64,000 nt of DNA from Streptomyces sp. NBC_01750 (GTDB lineage Bacteria; Actinomycetota; Actinomycetes; Streptomycetales; Streptomycetaceae). Shown piece after piece: positions 37,232 through 48,509 of this stretch; the stretch's first letter is position 1; every line of letters starts with the position of its first letter. Where the stretch lies: assembly GCF_035918095.1 (NCBI RefSeq), contig NZ_CP109137.1, positions 2,978,001 to 3,042,000 on the forward strand. Direction: 5' to 3'. The position numbers and the translations under genes are program-made. Under the pieces are notes generated by a model. The model was not told the DNA's origin. It did not search any database and saw only the letters and a list, made by a program, of their open reading frames with translations.

Positions 37232-37465
37232 GCAGGGTCCTGATTCTTGAGACGCGGGGCGTCTCGTCTCGGGCGATGTCGGATCGATACGTAGCCTCCA
37301 TCGTCCCACGGGAACGGAACTGCGCCCGGTTTGGGCCGGTGGAGGGGCGGCTGGTAACGTGGGCAGCTGTGTCTCGTGCCCTCTCTTCGGGCACCTCCCG
37401 TGCCCGAAGGGTTATGGGGGGAGGGACGCAAACTCAAAGATCATCGAACCTGAAAAGGCTCTTTC

Positions 37466-37732
37466 GTGGCGAACATCAAGTCCCAGATCAAGCGGAACAA
37501 GACGAACGAGAAGGCGCGCCTGCGTAACAAGGCCGTCAAGTCGTCGCTCAAGACCGCGATCCGCAAGGCCCGCGAGGCTGTCGCCACCGGCGACGTCGAG
37601 AAGGCCACAGTGGCCGTCCGTGAGGCGTCGCAGAAGCTCGACAAGGCAGTCTCCAAGGGTGTCATCCACAAGAACGCCGCCGCCAACAAGAAGTCGGCGC
37701 TGGCAATCAAGGTTGGCTCCCTCCAGGGCTGA
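37466..37732 (+). CDS. rpsT: 30S ribosomal protein S20
   Basis: This encodes 88 residues starting [20 protein letters not shown] after a GTG start at 37466. It is rich in Lys, Arg and Ala, with the three-helix bundle pattern of S20 ([35 protein letters not shown]). Length and composition match the family. It binds the 5' and 3' minor domains of 16S rRNA. It is expressed divergently from lepA. A strong hairpin terminator follows at 37853. Confidence 0.97.
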   Translation: MANIKSQIKRNKTNEKARLRNKAVKSSLKTAIRKAREAVATGDVEKATVAVREASQKLDKAVSKGVIHKNAAANKKSALAIKVGSLQG

Positions 37733-37852
37733 GCTCTTGACTGATCGCCGGTAGGGACCCAGCGGGCCCTCTCTCCCGCTCCTTCCCGGCACCCCGCGCC
37801 GCACACCGAACGCGTTCGCCACGCGGGTGCGGCGCACAAAAGCTTGAACCAT

Positions 37853-37897
37853 GAGGCCCCGGTGACCGTCCTTCCCCAGGACGGTCACCGGGGCCTC
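37853..37897. terminator. Strong bidirectional terminator
   Basis: A perfect 20-bp stem is formed by GAGGCCCCGGTGACCGTCCT (37853-37872) and its complement (37878-37897) with loop TCCCC. It separates the convergent rpsT and holA genes. It is the longest perfect hairpin seen in the window. Confidence 0.85.
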
Positions 37898-37934
37898 CGG
37901 CTTGCCCGGCCGGCGGTGGGGCCTGCCTACCGCC

Positions 37935-38927
37935 CTACCGCCCCGACCGCGCCGCCTGCGCAATCGCCACGACGGCCTTCTCCAGCGCGTACTCCGGGTC
38001 GTCTCCGCCGCCCTTCACGCCCGCGTCCGCCTCCGCGACCGCACGCAGCGCCGCCGCGACCCCGTCCGGCGTCCAGCCGCGCATCTGCTGGCGGACCCGG
38101 TCGATCTTCCACGGCGGCATGCCCAGCTCACGGGCGAGGTCGGCGGGCCGCCCGCCGCGGGCCGAGGAGAGCTTGCCGATCGCCCGAACACCCTGCGCCA
38201 GCGCGCTGGTGATCAGGACCGGCGCGACCCCCGTCGACAGCGACCAGCGCAGGGCTTCCAGCGCCTCCGCCGCCCGGCCCTCCACCGCACGGTCGGCGAC
38301 ATTGAAGCTGGAGGCCTCGGCGCGGCCGGTGTAGTACCGCCCGACGACCGCCTCGTCGATGGTGCCGTCGACGTCCGAGGTGAGCTGGGAGACCGCGCTG
38401 GCCAGCTCCCGCAGATCGCTGCCGACGGAGTCGACCAGGGCCTGACACGCCTCGGGCGTCGCGGACCTTCCCAGCGCACGGAATTCGGACCGTACGAAGG
38501 TGAGCCGCTCCGCCGGCTTTGTGGTCTTGGGGCAGGCGACCTCACGGGCGCCCGCCTTCCGCGCCGCGTCCAGCAGGCCCTTGCCCTTCGCGCCGCCGAC
38601 GTGCAACAGGACGAGGGTGATCTCCTCTGCCGGCGCGTCCAGATAAGCCTTGACGTCCTTGATCGTGTCGGCGGAGAGGTCCTGCGCGTTCCGCACGACG
38701 ACGACCTTGCGCTCGGCGAAGAGCGAAGGGCTGGTCAACTCGGCGAGGGTGCCGGGCTGAAGCTGGTCGGAGGTGAGGTCGCGTACGTCCGTGTCGGCGT
38801 CGGCAGCGCGGGCCGCCGCCACCACCTGCTGCACGGCACGGTCGAGGAGCAGGTCCTCCTGGCCCACGGCGAGCGTGACAGGGGCGAGGAGGTCGTCGGT
38901 CGGGTTCTGGCCAGGTTTGCGGATCAT
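37935..38927 (-). CDS. holA: DNA polymerase III subunit delta
   Basis: This encodes 330 residues from ATG 38927 (MIRKPGQNPTDDLLAPVTLAVG). The N-terminal domain has the HolA pattern LAVGQEDLLLDRAV and LFAERKVVVVRNAQDL. The C-terminal collar domain includes EALRWSLSTGVAPVLITSAL and GMPPWKIDRVRQQM, characteristic of the family. It is the clamp-loader subunit that opens the beta clamp. It is divergent from the small gene at 39010 and converges on rpsT across the strong terminator. Confidence 0.93.
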   Translation of the reverse strand: MIRKPGQNPTDDLLAPVTLAVGQEDLLLDRAVQQVVAAARAADADTDVRDLTSDQLQPGTLAELTSPSLFAERKVVVVRNAQDLSADTIKDVKAYLDAPAEEITLVLLHVGGAKGKGLLDAARKAGAREVACPKTTKPAERLTFVRSEFRALGRSATPEACQALVDSVGSDLRELASAVSQLTSDVDGTIDEAVVGRYYTGRAEASSFNVADRAVEGRAAEALEALRWSLSTGVAPVLITSALAQGVRAIGKLSSARGGRPADLARELGMPPWKIDRVRQQMRGWTPDGVAAALRAVAEADAGVKGGGDDPEYALEKAVVAIAQAARSGR

Positions 38928-39009
38928 CGCGATCCAGCATCCCACGGGGCACTGACACTCCCGTGCGTACCGGGATTCCCGTACTGGAGACGTACCGGAG
39001 AATGGACCG

Positions 39010-39261
39010 GTGATCGACGCGAGACATGTACTGGTGCTGCCCGACCGCGACTCCGCCGAGGAGGTGGCACAGGAGCTGGCGGGCCGCTTCGGAGTGGCCG
39101 AGGAGCCCCAGCTCGTACGCGACGCGCTGGCCGGCGAGGACGATGCCGAGGACGCCCAGTGGCTGGTCGTCGTGGAGGACCCGAAGGCTCGCCTCGACCC
39201 CACGGCGCTGGACGATTTCGCCGCGGAGTACGAGGGCTGGCTGGAGGCGGGACGTGTCTGA
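39010..39261 (+). CDS. Small conserved hypothetical protein
   Basis: This encodes 83 residues from GTG 39010, with GGAG about 12 bases upstream. It is acidic and has no Cys or membrane segment. The pattern VLVLPDRDSAEEVAQELAGR then WLVVVEDPKA suggests a small alpha/beta fold. No function is recognised. Its position between holA and comEC is a syntenic slot for a small protein in related genomes as I recall them. Confidence 0.7.
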   Translation: MIDARHVLVLPDRDSAEEVAQELAGRFGVAEEPQLVRDALAGEDDAEDAQWLVVVEDPKARLDPTALDDFAAEYEGWLEAGRV

Positions 39262-39325
39262 GAAGTCCCGGCTCTATTGCCGTCGGACTTTGCGCACCCC
39301 CATTCGTCGACGAAGGTGCGACATG

Positions 39326-39400
39326 GCCGCCCCCGGCTCAGACGGTTCAGGCCGCCCCCGGTCCAGACGGTTCAGGCCGCGCCCGGCTCAGACGGTTCAG
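39326..39400. repeat. Three 25-bp tandem repeats overlapping the comEC stop codon
   Basis: Units 39326-39350, 39351-39375 and 39376-39400 share GCCGCCCCCGGCTCAGACGG followed by TTCAG, with one to three mismatches. The TGA stop of comEC (39397-39399) lies inside the third unit. The other two are copies running downstream of the gene. Confidence 0.85.
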
Positions 39401-42012
39401 AAGGCGGGCGAGTCCGGCCCGCTGCCCTGGCCCCTCGGCACGGCCCGCAGGTCCCGGCCGCCTCCGGTGACTGCGATCGCCCCGTCCGTGTCCGTGCGCA
39501 GCACCACCGCTCCACCGGTACGGAGCGCGTCGACGGTAAGGGGCGACGGGTGACCGTAGAAGTTGTTCCGGCCGCAGGAGATCAGCGCCAGTCGCGGGCG
39601 CACGCTCCGTAACAGACCGGGGTGTTGGTGGGCGGAGCCGTGGTGGGCGACTTTGAGGACGTCGACCGGCGGGAGTACCGGGTGGGCCCGTAACAACCCG
39701 CGCTGGGCAGGGGGTTCGAGGTCGCCGAGGAGCAGGAGGGTCGGACCGCCGGCGATGCGCACCAGCAGCGTGACGCTCGCGTCGTTGGGACCGTCGGGCA
39801 CAAGCGCGGAGGCGCGGGTCGAGCCGGGGCGAAGGGCTGCCCGGGGCCACAGCACCTGCCAGGCGAGCCGCCCGACCCGGCGCCGCTCCTCGGGCCCTGC
39901 CCGGATGACGGGCACCCCGGCCGCGGCCGCCGTCCTCCGTACGAACGCGCTCTGCTCCCGCGGCTCGTCGAACGTCGTCGTCTGGACCGCACCGACGGCC
40001 CTCCCTCTCAGCAGCCCGGGCAGCCCCCGGACATGGTCGGCATGGAAATGCGTCAGCAGGAGCAGCGGAATCCTGGTGATGCCCAGGTCCCGCAGGCAGC
40101 GGTCGGCAAGCTCCGGATCGGGTCCCGCGTCCACGACCACGGCCGCGCCCTCGCCCGCCGCGAGCACGGTGGCGTCCCCCTGCCCGACATCGCACATCAC
40201 GAACGTCCAGCCGGGCGGTGGCCAGCCGGTGACGACCCTGGTGAGCGGGGCCGGGCGCAGGACGGCGAGAAGGAGCAGCAGCGCACAGCCGACGGCTGCC
40301 CAGGGATGGCGCGACAGTCTGCGCGCGACCAGCACGACCAGTGCCGTGACGGCTGCCAACAGCAGCCCGCCGGGCCAGCCGCCCGGCCAGTTCGCCTGCG
40401 CCCCGGGCAGCGCCGCGCCGGTGCGGGCGACGGAGGCGATCCATCCGGCCGGCCACCCCGCGCAGCGGGCGAGCATCTCCGCGAGCGGTATGGCCAGTGG
40501 CGTCGCGGCGAGCGCGGCAAAGCCGAGGACCGTGGCCGGGGCGACCGCCAGCTCCGCGACGAGATTGCAGGGGATCGCCACCAGACTCACCCTGGCCGCG
40601 AAGACCGCCACCACGGGAGCGCACACAGCCTGGGCTGCGGCAGCGGCGGCCAGCATTTCGGCGAGCCGCGGCGGCACCCGTCGCCGTTGCAGCGCCGCGC
40701 TCAGGCAGGGGCCGATGGTGAGCAGGGCACCGGTGGCCAGTACGGAGAGCAGAAAGCCATAGCTGCGTGCCAGCCATGGGTCGTACAGGACGAGCAGCAG
40801 TACGGCGGTGGCCAGCGCGGGAATGAGCGATCGGCGGCGCCCGGTGGCGATGGCGAGCAGTGCGACGAGCCCGCACGCGACGGCCCGCAGCACGCTTGGC
40901 TCCGGACGGCACACGACCACGAAGGCGAGTGTGAGCACCCCGCCGATCAGCGCGGTCCCGCGCAGGGTGAGTCCCAACCTCGGCGCGAGGCCGCGCCGTT
41001 CGGCCAGCAGAGCGGTGCCCGGCGGTCCGATCAACAGGACGAGCACGATGGTCAGATTGCTCCCCGATACAGCGAGCAAGTGCGTGAGGTCGGTCGCCTC
41101 GAAGGCGTCGTGCAGGTCGGGCGAAATCCGGGAGGTGTCGCCGACGACGAGCCCGGGCAGCAGGGCGCGGGCGTCGGGGGCCAGGTCGGCTGTCGCCTCA
41201 CGCAGTCCCGCTCGCAGGCTTCCTGCCGTCCGCTGGAGCGCCGTTGGCGGGCCGGTGATTCGCGGCGGCCCTCCGCCCTGCGCCCTCAGTACGGCGGCGA
41301 AACGGTCGTCCGCCTGCATCGGGGGCGCGAGCCGGCCTGACAGCCGCAGCCGGGTGGACGGCAGCAGCCGCTGCCACTGGGTGCCTGACCCGGCGGACGC
41401 CCCGGACCCGCCGGAGTCACCGGACCCGCCGGAGTCACCCGGCTTGCCCGGCTTGCCCAACGGCGCGATCACCAGGACAGGCGTCCGGATCGCCGTGACC
41501 GCGCCGCCTGGAGCCGTCACCCGGGTCGCCTCACCGTCCAGCACGATCGATATGGCCGCCATATGATCACCGCGGATTCGGGGGCGGGTGAGTCGCGGAT
41601 CGGAGGTGACCGTCAACTCGACGGTGACGTAGGCGTACTGATCCGCCAAACCGGGAAGCGGCCCTCTGCGCAGATCCGCGCCGTGCAGCCCGGCCGAGGC
41701 CGCTCCCGCGGCGGCACACAGCAACAACGCGGCCACGGCAGTGGCGTTGAGCCCACACCCACGGACCGACGTGACCGCCCCTACAGCACGCGCCACGGCC
41801 GGAGACAGCAACAGGCCCGCCACGGCGAGGCATGCCGTCACACCCACCGCCGTCCACCACCCCCGCGCGCCCACCCCGAGGGCCGCCGCGGCCCAGGCGC
41901 CCAGCGCCGGCGGCACCAGGCGCAGATCGGCCGGGCCCTCCTGCCGCGGATCGGACGCCCCGAGCCGATGACCCGACGCGGCATGAACCACCGGACGCGT
42001 CGGGGCCGTCAT
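39397..42012 (-). CDS. comEC: ComEC/Rec2-type DNA uptake channel protein
   Basis: This encodes 871 residues from ATG 42012 (MTAPTRPVVHA); the longer open frame to 43131 is a shadow of comEA. An N-terminal membrane region with an OB-like insert precedes the polytopic Competence domain (~10 helices; for example THLLAVSGSNLTIVLVLLIG, a family hallmark). The C-terminal metallo-beta-lactamase-like domain carries LTHFHADHVRGLPGL and KVAHHGSAHQHPGLL. In naturally competent bacteria ComEC forms the inner-membrane channel for single-stranded DNA. The gene overlaps comEA by four bases. The stop codon is within a tandem repeat. Confidence 0.92.
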   Translation of the reverse strand: MTAPTRPVVHAASGHRLGASDPRQEGPADLRLVPPALGAWAAAALGVGARGWWTAVGVTACLAVAGLLLSPAVARAVGAVTSVRGCGLNATAVAALLLCAAAGAASAGLHGADLRRGPLPGLADQYAYVTVELTVTSDPRLTRPRIRGDHMAAISIVLDGEATRVTAPGGAVTAIRTPVLVIAPLGKPGKPGDSGGSGDSGGSGASAGSGTQWQRLLPSTRLRLSGRLAPPMQADDRFAAVLRAQGGGPPRITGPPTALQRTAGSLRAGLREATADLAPDARALLPGLVVGDTSRISPDLHDAFEATDLTHLLAVSGSNLTIVLVLLIGPPGTALLAERRGLAPRLGLTLRGTALIGGVLTLAFVVVCRPEPSVLRAVACGLVALLAIATGRRRSLIPALATAVLLLVLYDPWLARSYGFLLSVLATGALLTIGPCLSAALQRRRVPPRLAEMLAAAAAAQAVCAPVVAVFAARVSLVAIPCNLVAELAVAPATVLGFAALAATPLAIPLAEMLARCAGWPAGWIASVARTGAALPGAQANWPGGWPGGLLLAAVTALVVLVARRLSRHPWAAVGCALLLLLAVLRPAPLTRVVTGWPPPGWTFVMCDVGQGDATVLAAGEGAAVVVDAGPDPELADRCLRDLGITRIPLLLLTHFHADHVRGLPGLLRGRAVGAVQTTTFDEPREQSAFVRRTAAAAGVPVIRAGPEERRRVGRLAWQVLWPRAALRPGSTRASALVPDGPNDASVTLLVRIAGGPTLLLLGDLEPPAQRGLLRAHPVLPPVDVLKVAHHGSAHQHPGLLRSVRPRLALISCGRNNFYGHPSPLTVDALRTGGAVVLRTDTDGAIAVTGGGRDLRAVPRGQGSGPDSPAF

Positions 42013-43037
42013 AGCCGTACCAGGGACTGGAGGTCCGCGAACCGGCGGTCGCCGATCCCGTTGACCTCGTGGAGTTCGTCGACGGACCGGAAACCGCCGT
42101 GCTGCGTGCGGTAGTCGACGATGTGCTGAGCCAGTACGGGACCGACCCCCGGCAAGGTGTCGAGCTGTTCCACGGTCGCCGCGTTGAGGCTCACCGGCCC
42201 CGCGGCCTGCGCGCCGCCCGTGCCCGTGCCCGATCCGGTCACCAGGGGTCCTGGCGGCGCGGGTCCGCCCACCACCACCTGCTCGCCGTCCATGAGGACC
42301 CGTGCCTGGTTGATCCCGGACAGGTCCGTGCCGGCCCTGACGCCTCCGGCCGCTCGCAGTGCGTCGGTGACCCGGGATCCGGCGGGCAGCTGGAGCACCC
42401 CCGGCCGGCGCACCTTGCCGCTCACATCGACGACGATCCGCCCGCCGGGTCCGGTGTCGGACGGCGATACCCCCGGCGAAGGCCGCGGCTCCGGTGAGGC
42501 CGCACTCTGCTGGACCAGCTCCGGGGCGCGTACGGTCTGCGGCCGGCCCGCCCAGAAGTGCTGGGCCGCGAAGACCGCGGCGACCACGAGAACGACACCC
42601 AGTGCGGCGAGAGTCCTGGGCTCGAGCCCGCACCTGAGCTGCACCCACATCGGCAACCGCTCCCGCAGCGCAAGCCCCGCCCACCGCCGGGCGTCCGCGC
42701 CCACAGCGGTGACCGTCCCAGCGCCTGTGCCCGCCCCGGTGCCGACGTCCCCGGCGTCCACCCGCGAGCGCGCGCCGGCAGCGTCGATTCCCGTGCCCGC
42801 ACCGCGCGGAGCACCCTCGAACAGGGCATCCGCGCGGCTTCGCAGGGCCGCGGTCGAAGCGGCGGACAAGCGCCTGCCGCGCAATCGGCCCGGGTGGCGT
42901 AAGCCATGACTCGGGCCGCGATCCGGGCCGTGATCCGGGCCGCGGCTTGGTCCTGAGCCGCGGCCGTGACGGGCGCGGCTGTCCGAGGCCGGGGCGCGTC
43001 CCGGGCCACTGGTTGCGGAGCGTGATCGGAGAGCCAT
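42009..43037 (-). CDS. comEA: ComEA-like DNA-binding protein
   Basis: This encodes 342 residues from ATG 43037 (MALRSRSATSG). The first ~125 residues are a long basic and Gly/Ala-rich cytoplasmic region. A membrane anchor (LAALGVVLVVAAVFAAQHFW) is followed by an SLBB domain (DVSGKVRRPGVLQLPAGSRV) and then a Gly/Thr-rich linker. The C-terminal helix-hairpin-helix pair reads SLNAATVEQLDTLPGVGPVLA and VNGIGDRRFADLQ. ComEA binds double-stranded DNA outside the membrane. The long N-terminal extension is unusual compared with short firmicute ComEA. Confidence 0.92.
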   Translation of the reverse strand: MALRSRSATSGPGRAPASDSRARHGRGSGPSRGPDHGPDRGPSHGLRHPGRLRGRRLSAASTAALRSRADALFEGAPRGAGTGIDAAGARSRVDAGDVGTGAGTGAGTVTAVGADARRWAGLALRERLPMWVQLRCGLEPRTLAALGVVLVVAAVFAAQHFWAGRPQTVRAPELVQQSAASPEPRPSPGVSPSDTGPGGRIVVDVSGKVRRPGVLQLPAGSRVTDALRAAGGVRAGTDLSGINQARVLMDGEQVVVGGPAPPGPLVTGSGTGTGGAQAAGPVSLNAATVEQLDTLPGVGPVLAQHIVDYRTQHGGFRSVDELHEVNGIGDRRFADLQSLVRL

Positions 43038-43178
43038 GCCACAGGACGGTAGGCACATCCGTCCGAGCCCGCTGAGCAGGCCCAATTTCCGTGGACAGCC
43101 GTCCCGTTGTGGATAACTCGCTCACCGGCAAAGGTGACAGCGGCGCACCGTCAGCATGCAGCAGCGCCCTTCGCCGCC

Positions 43179-44024
43179 TCAGCGCGGCGAGACCACGGCC
43201 CCCAACAGCCCCGGCCCCGTGTGCGCCCCGATCACCGCACCCACCTCGCTGACATGCAGGTCGACCAGGCCGGGCACCCGGTCACGCAGCCGCTCCGCGA
43301 GCACGGCGGCCCGCTCCGGCGCGGCCAGATGGTGCACCGCGATGTCCACCTGGCTCGTACCCGCCCGGTCGACGGCGATCTCCTCCAGCCTGGCGATCGC
43401 TTTCGACGCCGTGCGCACCTTCTCCAGCAGCTCGATCCGGCCGCCGTTCAGCTGCAGCAGCGGCTTGACCGCGAGCGCCGAACCCAGCAGCGCCTGCGCG
43501 GCCCCGATACGGCCGCCGCGGCGCAAGTAGTCCAGTGTGTCGACGTAGAAGTACGCGGACGTGCCCGCGGCCCGCTTCTCCGCAGCGGCCACCGCTTCGT
43601 CCAGTGTGCCGCTTGCCTCCGCCGCCTCCGCGGCCGCGAGCGCGCAGAATCCCAGGGCCATCGCGACCATGCCGGTGTCCACCACACGCACGGGCACCGG
43701 AGCGTCCTTGGCGGCCATCACCGCGGCGTCGTACGTCCCCGAGAACTCCGACGAGAGATGCAGCGACACGATCCCGGTCGCACCGGCCTCCGCACACCGC
43801 CGGTATGTCTCGGCGAACACTTCGGGGCTCGGCCTGGACGTGGTCACAGGGCGTCGCTTCTGCAATGCCAGCGCCAGCGAGCGTGCCGAGATCTCGGTGC
43901 CCTCCTCGAGCGCCTGATCGCCGAGCACGACGGTCAGCGGCACTGCGGTGATGGCGTGCCGCTCCATCGTCGGCAGCGGCAGGTAGGCCGTTGAATCGGT
44001 GACGATAGCGACATGGCGGGACAT
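43179..44024 (-). CDS. DegV family fatty-acid-binding protein
   Basis: This encodes 281 residues with the DegV opening HVAIVTDSTAYLP. The lipid-binding residues of the family appear in RPVTTSRPSPEVFAETYRR and SLHLSSEFSGTYDAA. Near residue 170 YFYVDTLDYLRRGGRIG is diagnostic. DegV/FakB proteins present bound fatty acids to a FakA-type kinase. No such kinase gene is in the window. It is monocistronic by spacing: 141 bases to comEA and 78 to the next gene. Confidence 0.93.
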   Translation of the reverse strand: MSRHVAIVTDSTAYLPLPTMERHAITAVPLTVVLGDQALEEGTEISARSLALALQKRRPVTTSRPSPEVFAETYRRCAEAGATGIVSLHLSSEFSGTYDAAVMAAKDAPVPVRVVDTGMVAMALGFCALAAAEAAEASGTLDEAVAAAEKRAAGTSAYFYVDTLDYLRRGGRIGAAQALLGSALAVKPLLQLNGGRIELLEKVRTASKAIARLEEIAVDRAGTSQVDIAVHHLAAPERAAVLAERLRDRVPGLVDLHVSEVGAVIGAHTGPGLLGAVVSPR

Positions 44025-44102
44025 GAGCGGGAGGTTACCCGTCGGGGCCGCCGGACGGCAGCCCGGCCCCTTGCCAATGCTCGCGTCGCCCCGGCCGGTG
44101 GA

Positions 44103-44924
44103 TCAGTTCGTGGTCTCCGGACGGGTGTTCTTCTGCCAGGGATAGGAGGTCTGCTGCCGCGGATCGCGTGCCGTGATCGCCTGCGGCTGCTCGGCCACGG
44201 TGTGCCCGGGACCGGGCTCGGAGCGGGCCCCCGGCTCCGGCCAGGTCTGCTCGGACGCGACGCCATGGCCGGCCGCGCCACCGGCCCCGGCGGTCCGCCC
44301 CGCCTCCGGCCAGGACGCCGGCTCCGGCGCGGTGTCCGGCACATCCGGCACATCCCGCATATCCGCGCCCGGCACACCCTCACCCGACCAGTGCCGCAGC
44401 GCCCCCGCCTCCACGTCGATCTGCAGGCTCAGCGCATCCAGATCGTCATCCGCGAACTTCCGCGCCCGGTCCCGCGCCGCCCAGCGCAGCGACTCGGCCG
44501 AGCGCGAGATGCGCTCCGTACGCTCGCGCAGCCCGGGCAGCAGTGAGGCCACCGTTGCCCGGTCCGGCTCGCGCTCCAGCCGCTTGAGCTCGTCGTCGAG
44601 CTCATGACCGTGCGCACTCAGCCGCCGGAACAGGGCCAGCGACTCGGACAGCGAGGCGTCCTCCGCCGCACCCGCGTGCAGCGCGTCCTGCGTCGCCCTC
44701 ATCGACGTACGCAGCGACAGCCGCAGCTGCGCCAGCTCGCCGGCCACGCCGCCCTGCCCAAAGCTCTTCGCCCGCAGCGTGGTCTCCTCGACGGTGCGGC
44801 GTGCCTGCGTGACCGTGCGCTCCACACCCCGCTTCGCCGCACCAATCGCCTTCATGCTCACATACACCCCCAAAGCCACGAAGGCGACGAAAAGCAGCGC
44901 CAAAATCAGTATCGCGGCTTCCAT
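44103..44924 (-). CDS. Membrane-anchored coiled-coil protein
   Basis: This encodes 273 residues. Residues 3-25 are a single N-terminal membrane helix. Residues ~28-185 are charged and helical with heptad character (for example RRTVEETTLRAKSFG and HELDDELKRLEREPDRATVA). The C-terminal ~85 residues are disordered, rich in Pro, Ala, Gly and Glu. No enzymatic motif is visible. It may act as a scaffold at the membrane. Transcription starts just downstream of the leuS terminator. Confidence 0.75.
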   Translation of the reverse strand: MEAAILILALLFVAFVALGVYVSMKAIGAAKRGVERTVTQARRTVEETTLRAKSFGQGGVAGELAQLRLSLRTSMRATQDALHAGAAEDASLSESLALFRRLSAHGHELDDELKRLEREPDRATVASLLPGLRERTERISRSAESLRWAARDRARKFADDDLDALSLQIDVEAGALRHWSGEGVPGADMRDVPDVPDTAPEPASWPEAGRTAGAGGAAGHGVASEQTWPEPGARSEPGPGHTVAEQPQAITARDPRQQTSYPWQKNTRPETTN

Positions 44925-44970
44925 GAGCGCCCCTCCGGCGTCGGATGTTGTCCCTCCACCGTAAACGGAA

Positions 44971-45011
44971 CGGGCAGGTTGGGGGTTCCACCGGAACCCC
45001 CAACCTGCCCG
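44971..45011 (-). terminator. Terminator downstream of leuS
   Basis: CGGGCAGGTTGGGGGTTCC (44971-44989) pairs perfectly over 19 bases with 44993-45011 around a 3-base loop. It lies 31 bases past the leuS stop. The stem is long and perfect. Confidence 0.85.
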
Positions 45012-45042
45012 TAGGGGAAACCCCTGTAAGACCGGCCGAACC

Positions 45043-47904
<2,862 letters not shown>

Positions 47905-47941
47905 GATCCTTAAAGCTCCATCGATCGTCTCTGCCAGCGGA

Positions 47942-47975
47942 TTCGAAAACGAAAAAGCCCCTCGCACAGGAGGGG
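47942..47975 (-). terminator. Attenuator hairpin in the leuS leader
   Basis: On the minus strand CCCCTC (47975-47970) pairs with GAGGGG (47963-47958) around a 6-base loop and is followed by CTTTTTCGTTTTCG. This is a classical rho-independent terminator with a T-run, placed between the leader peptide and leuS. Few terminators in this GC-rich window have such a T-run, which supports a regulatory role. Confidence 0.75.
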
Positions 47976-48019
47976 ACGCCGCGCCGATTCCAACCGGATC
48001 TTTCATCCGTCGGGACTGA

Positions 48020-48058
48020 TCAGCGCGGCTCGCTAAGCAGAAGGCGTACGGCACGCAT
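48020..48058 (-). CDS. leuS leader peptide ([12 protein letters not shown])
   Basis: A 12-residue ORF from ATG 48058 to TGA 48020 contains three consecutive Leu codons, CTT-CTG-CTT. CTT is rare in this genome's coding style. It lies ~115 bases upstream of leuS and 44 bases before the attenuator hairpin. Stalling at the Leu run when leucyl-tRNA is scarce would be expected to prevent terminator formation. The codon run and layout are seen; the mechanism is inferred from known amino-acid operon attenuators. Confidence 0.7.
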   Translation of the reverse strand: MRAVRLLLSEPR

Positions 48059-48509
48059 GGCGTCAGGGTACCGCAGCGAGCGAACCGGTCGCATGAGAGC
48101 AACCGCGCAGCCCCCCGGAGCAACCGCAGAGGCAACCGCAGAGGCACCCCCGAAGGACCGCGAAGGCACCCGAGGGGACGCCGAAGGGACCGCCGGCGGA
48201 CCTCGACGGCACCCGAAGGCTCCGGCCGCCCCGCCGCGACGGACCCGCACCGAGCCCTCGTGTGCTACCGCACGCCCCCGGCGCACGCCCGAGCGACCCC
48301 CCGCGCACACTCCAGCGCACACCTGAACTCGTCGGCTCATGCCTCAGGGCCACTCAAGTTACTCCGCGTATCGCCCCTATCCAGGGCAACCCCAGAGTCA
48401 GTTGTCTGTGGTGCCGCTCTCTAAACACCGAAACCTCGTACCGTCCGGTATGGGTGGACCTAGCATGCATCAACGGGACCGTATTTCCCGCACCATTCGG
48501 AGTCGCCCC
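48059..48509. other. 451-bp gene-free region with degenerate repeats
   Basis: This holds the divergent promoters of leuS and the heme membrane protein. Between ~48113 and 48250 imperfect 12-base units (GCAACCGCAGAG, then variants such as GCACCCGAAGG and GGGACCGCC) repeat. Open frames here have composition unlike real genes (Pro/Arg/Thr/Ala only), so I call no CDS. Confidence 0.5.

Noticed and set aside
35345..37243. Long plus-strand frames opposite lepA, tricorn (15428-17611) and leuS (45403-47913)
   Set aside because: All are exact antisense shadows of genes with clear motifs, and have no ribosome-binding sites or recognisable domains.
39002..39013. Mini-ORF ATG-GAC-CGG-TGA overlapping the GTG start at 39010
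   Set aside because: Although it overlaps the start as GTGA, three codons can arise by chance and nothing else supports translation.
47905..48019. T-box riboswitch upstream of leuS
   Set aside because: The minus-strand sequence GGTTGGAATCGGCGCGGCGT loosely recalls a T-box, but the conserved TGGNACCGCG core is not matched, and UGGA would not pair with a Leu tRNA acceptor end (A discriminator). The leader peptide explains the layout better.
48057..48326. 90-codon plus-strand ORF in the leuS upstream region
   Set aside because: It consists almost only of Pro, Arg, Ala, Thr and Gly from degenerate repeats, and is antisense to the leader peptide.
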